Assembly (NCBI RefSeq): GCF_040905785.1
Contig: NZ_JBBDQW010000078.1
Span: forward strand, 1 to 64,000
Direction of reading: 5' to 3'
DNA: 64,000 nucleotides
Origin: Tistlia sp040905785
GTDB lineage: Bacteria; Pseudomonadota; Alphaproteobacteria; Kiloniellales; DSM-21159
Shown: piece after piece, positions 63,309 to 64,000 of the stretch
How the letters are laid out: the number at the start of each line of letters is the position of its first letter
Position numbering within the stretch: position 1 is the stretch's first letter
Translations under genes and position numbers: made by a program
Notes under the pieces: model-generated
Databases searched by the model: none
The model's input: the letters and a program-made list of their open reading frames with translations, nothing else
Told to the model about the DNA's origin: nothing

Positions 63309-64000
63309 GTGTCGAGCCTGCCCGCACAGCCTCCAGACGGCGGGCGGCCCCCGGTTGCCCTCAGGGCCTGCGGCCTGACCAAGATCTACCGGATGGGCGC
63401 GGTCGAGGTGGCGGCGCTGCGCGGGGTCGACGTCGAGCTCCGCCAGGGCGAGTTGGTGGTCCTGCTCGGACCCTCCGGCAGCGGCAAGTCGACACTGCTC
63501 AACATCCTCGGCGGCCTCGACGCGCCGACGGCCGGCCAGGTGTTCTTCCACGACCAGGAACTGACCGGCGGCGGCGAGCGCGCGCTCAACCTCTATCGCC
63601 GCTGGCACGTCGGCTTCGTCTTCCAGTTCTACAACCTGATCCCGAGCCTGACGGCCCGGGAGAACGTGGCTCTCGTGACCGAGATCGCGCGCGACCCCAT
63701 GGCGCCGCACGAAGCCCTGGAGCTGGTCGGCCTCGGCGCGCGGCTCGACCACTTCCCGGCGCAGCTCTCGGGCGGCGAGCAGCAGCGCGTCGCCATCGCC
63801 CGCGCGATCGCCAAGCGGCCGGCGCTGCTGCTCTGCGACGAGCCGACCGGTGCCCTGGACAGCGCGACCGGCATCCTGGTGCTCGAGGCGATCCACCGCG
63901 TCAATCGCGAGCTGGGCACGACGACCGCGCTGATCACCCATAACGCCGTGATCGCCGAGGTCGCCGACAGGGTGCTCCGCTTCGCCGATGGTCGGATCGT
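63309..64000 (+). CDS. LolD/MacB-type ABC transporter ATP-binding protein (partial)
   Basis: About 230 residues are visible before the window ends. It starts with GTG behind a perfect AAGGAGGTGATC ribosome site. All ABC motifs are present: Walker A LLGPSGSGKSTLLNILGGLD, the Q-loop GFVFQFYNLIPSLTARENVA, the signature QLSGGEQQRVAIARAIAK, Walker B LLLCDEPTGALDSATG, and the H-loop ALITHN. The ILGGLD and FQFYNLIP patterns are those of the LolD/MacB/FtsE group that works with FtsX-like permeases; the permease gene is expected just to the right. Confidence 0.93.
   Translation, partial: MSSLPAQPPDGGRPPVALRACGLTKIYRMGAVEVAALRGVDVELRQGELVVLLGPSGSGKSTLLNILGGLDAPTAGQVFFHDQELTGGGERALNLYRRWHVGFVFQFYNLIPSLTARENVALVTEIARDPMAPHEALELVGLGARLDHFPAQLSGGEQQRVAIARAIAKRPALLLCDEPTGALDSATGILVLEAIHRVNRELGTTTALITHNAVIAEVADRVLRFADGRI

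Overview
The window is very GC-rich DNA (well over 65% G+C by eye) with dense operons, many four-base ATGA stop/start overlaps, and a high density of TRAP and tripartite tricarboxylate (TTT) transporters, FCD-type GntR regulators and beta-ketoadipate-type CoA genes. This points to an alphaproteobacterium, plausibly of the Rhodospirillales type. No rRNA or tRNA gene was seen, so the placement rests on gene content only. One 100-N scaffold gap (37028-37127) lies inside a tandem repeat.

Layout. (1) 382-7736: a TAXI-type TRAP transporter with an Ldh2-type oxidoreductase and a DapA-family aldolase (minus strand), diverging from a GntR/FCD regulator; then a 2-hydroxyacid dehydrogenase. (2) 7843-11900: an island of clearly lower GC with two overlapping genes, a SIR2-domain protein and a 911-residue protein of unknown family. 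This is a candidate anti-phage NADase system. Its left edge abuts a 31-codon remnant of a second 2-hydroxyacid dehydrogenase. (3) 12169-15612: LemA and DUF2207 membrane proteins. (4) 15626-36887: a catabolic block with two DctPQM TRAP operons, one TctABC operon, two paralogous COG3618 amidohydrolases, a PdxA homologue, a COG4091 dehydrogenase with its GntR regulator, a class III CoA transferase, an enoyl-CoA hydratase, a gamma-carbonic anhydrase, a 3-hydroxyisobutyrate dehydrogenase homologue, and a PcaF-PcaJ-PcaI set. (5) 37523-39193: a Na/Pi cotransporter. (6) 39258-46195: a LysR-linked operon of hydro-lyase, DctPQM, DUF2848 protein and amidase. (7) 46290-49666: an HhH glycosylase-like protein, an acyl-CoA dehydrogenase and an FAH-family protein. 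(8) 49841-63158: a stress and nucleotide-salvage block with a LonB-like protease, PncA, PncB, PRPP synthase, phosphoribosyltransferase, Hsp20, a divergent GroEL and a SufS-like enzyme. (9) A partial LolD/MacB-type ABC ATPase runs off the right edge.

How it works together. Three promoters share a TTGACR box followed 9-10 bases later by TGGTATRC. A fourth, in front of the COG4091 gene and its GntR gene, carries the same TGGTATGC element. I infer that this GntR protein (25482-26204) coordinates two TRAP operons, the TTT operon and its own operon, i.e. import and breakdown of a related group of organic or sugar acids. The stress block holds a complete nicotinamide-to-NaMN route (PncA, PncB and Prs for PRPP). 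Three families of intergenic palindromic repeats are scattered across the window, often as head-to-head pairs.
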